DNA of 64,000 nt. It comes from Triplophysa rosa. Its lineage: Eukaryota; Chordata; Actinopteri; Cypriniformes; Nemacheilidae. The stretch is from NCBI RefSeq assembly GCF_024868665.1, contig NC_079904.1, forward strand, positions 18,827,173 to 18,891,172, read 5' to 3'. The translations under genes were made by a program, and so were the position numbers. This document shows, one piece after another, positions 63,520 to 64,000 of the stretch (the stretch's first letter is position 1; every line of letters begins with the position of its first letter). The notes beneath the pieces were generated by a model. The model had not been told where the DNA came from. It was given only the letters and a program-made list of their open reading frames with translations, and did no database searches.

Positions 63520-64000
63520 CCCACAAGATTTAGGCAGATACAGCAGGTTAAGTATTTCAGTTTAATAAACAAAAAGGGCCAAAGGCAAAAGTAGTATTTT
63601 CACAAAAGTAATCAATCCAAAAGATGGAGAGGTAAATCCACAGAGTTCCAAAAAAAAAAAAAAACCTCGTGATCAAAAACAGAAAAACTCAAAAAAGGCA
63701 GGGTTCGCACGGGAACAAGCACATACCAAAAGTAGATGTCACAAAAGTAATCCAGTCTCGGGAAGAAAGCAATAGTCCACATGGGTAGAACACAAAGGGT
63801 TGGGTACTACAAAATCAAACTTAGTGCAAGGAACTAAAGGAAAACTAAGGCTTAAGTAGTCTACAGGAAAACAAGGCACAGGTGAAAACAACTACTCAAA
63901 TTTAACAGGGATCAAAAACAGAACACCATGGGGGCTCCTAGTGGCAAAAACAAGACATGACAGGCCAAATGTTGACAGAAACCCCCTTCTAGGAACGACT
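63520..64000. repeat. Probable repeat at the right edge (partial)
   Basis: The segment has repeat-like features, including a 14-bp A run near 63650, recurring cacaaaagtaat motifs (63600 and 63740) and caaaaacagaaaaac / caaaaacagaacacc. It continues beyond the window. Family not established. Confidence 0.35.

Overview
This window looks like the genome of a ray-finned fish, most likely a cypriniform. The evidence is two vertebrate genes split by GT/AG introns, embedded in hAT, Tc1/mariner, L2-type LINE and Ty3/Gypsy elements of the kind abundant in carp and zebrafish relatives. The organism call is inference. There is no bacterial content, no CRISPR array and no operon.

Two host genes can be read to single-base exon borders. 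nfkbia (plus strand, coding 10462-12335, six exons, 307 aa) encodes IkB-alpha, with a DSGVDS phosphodegron, ankyrin repeats and an acidic tail. A TATA box and kappaB-type sites lie just upstream. psma6 (minus strand, coding 42881-14192, seven exons, 246 aa) encodes proteasome subunit alpha-6. The two genes converge tail to tail, as NFKBIA and PSMA6 do in human. They are also functionally linked: the proteasome degrades phosphorylated, ubiquitinated IkB-alpha.

Nearly everything else is transposon. Left flank (1-8640): a two-level tandem repeat, a 73-77 bp tandem repeat ending at an ambiguous base, a short ORF, a hAT element split by an L2 LINE, and a Tc1-like element. psma6 intron 5 (14766-33509, 18.7 kb) is a deep nest of elements, many with readable 8-bp target-site duplications. 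Intron 4 (33689-40931) has about 295 bp left once three element blocks lodged in one (TA)n tract are subtracted. Intron 3 holds one hAT element.

Right flank (43000-64000): a 7.1-kb broken Ty3/Gypsy retrotransposon inserted in a MITE-like repeat, a second copy of that repeat, a small hAT element, a TTAA-flanked element carrying a second L2 copy, a large imperfect palindrome, and a tRNA-like segment at the end of the window. No third host gene could be established.

The most interesting material is structural: a composite hAT-in-hAT that seems to have moved as one unit, a Tc1 foldback element, a hAT-like element carrying two opposed tRNA-like Pol III promoters, and a stack of nested insertions from which insertion order can be read.
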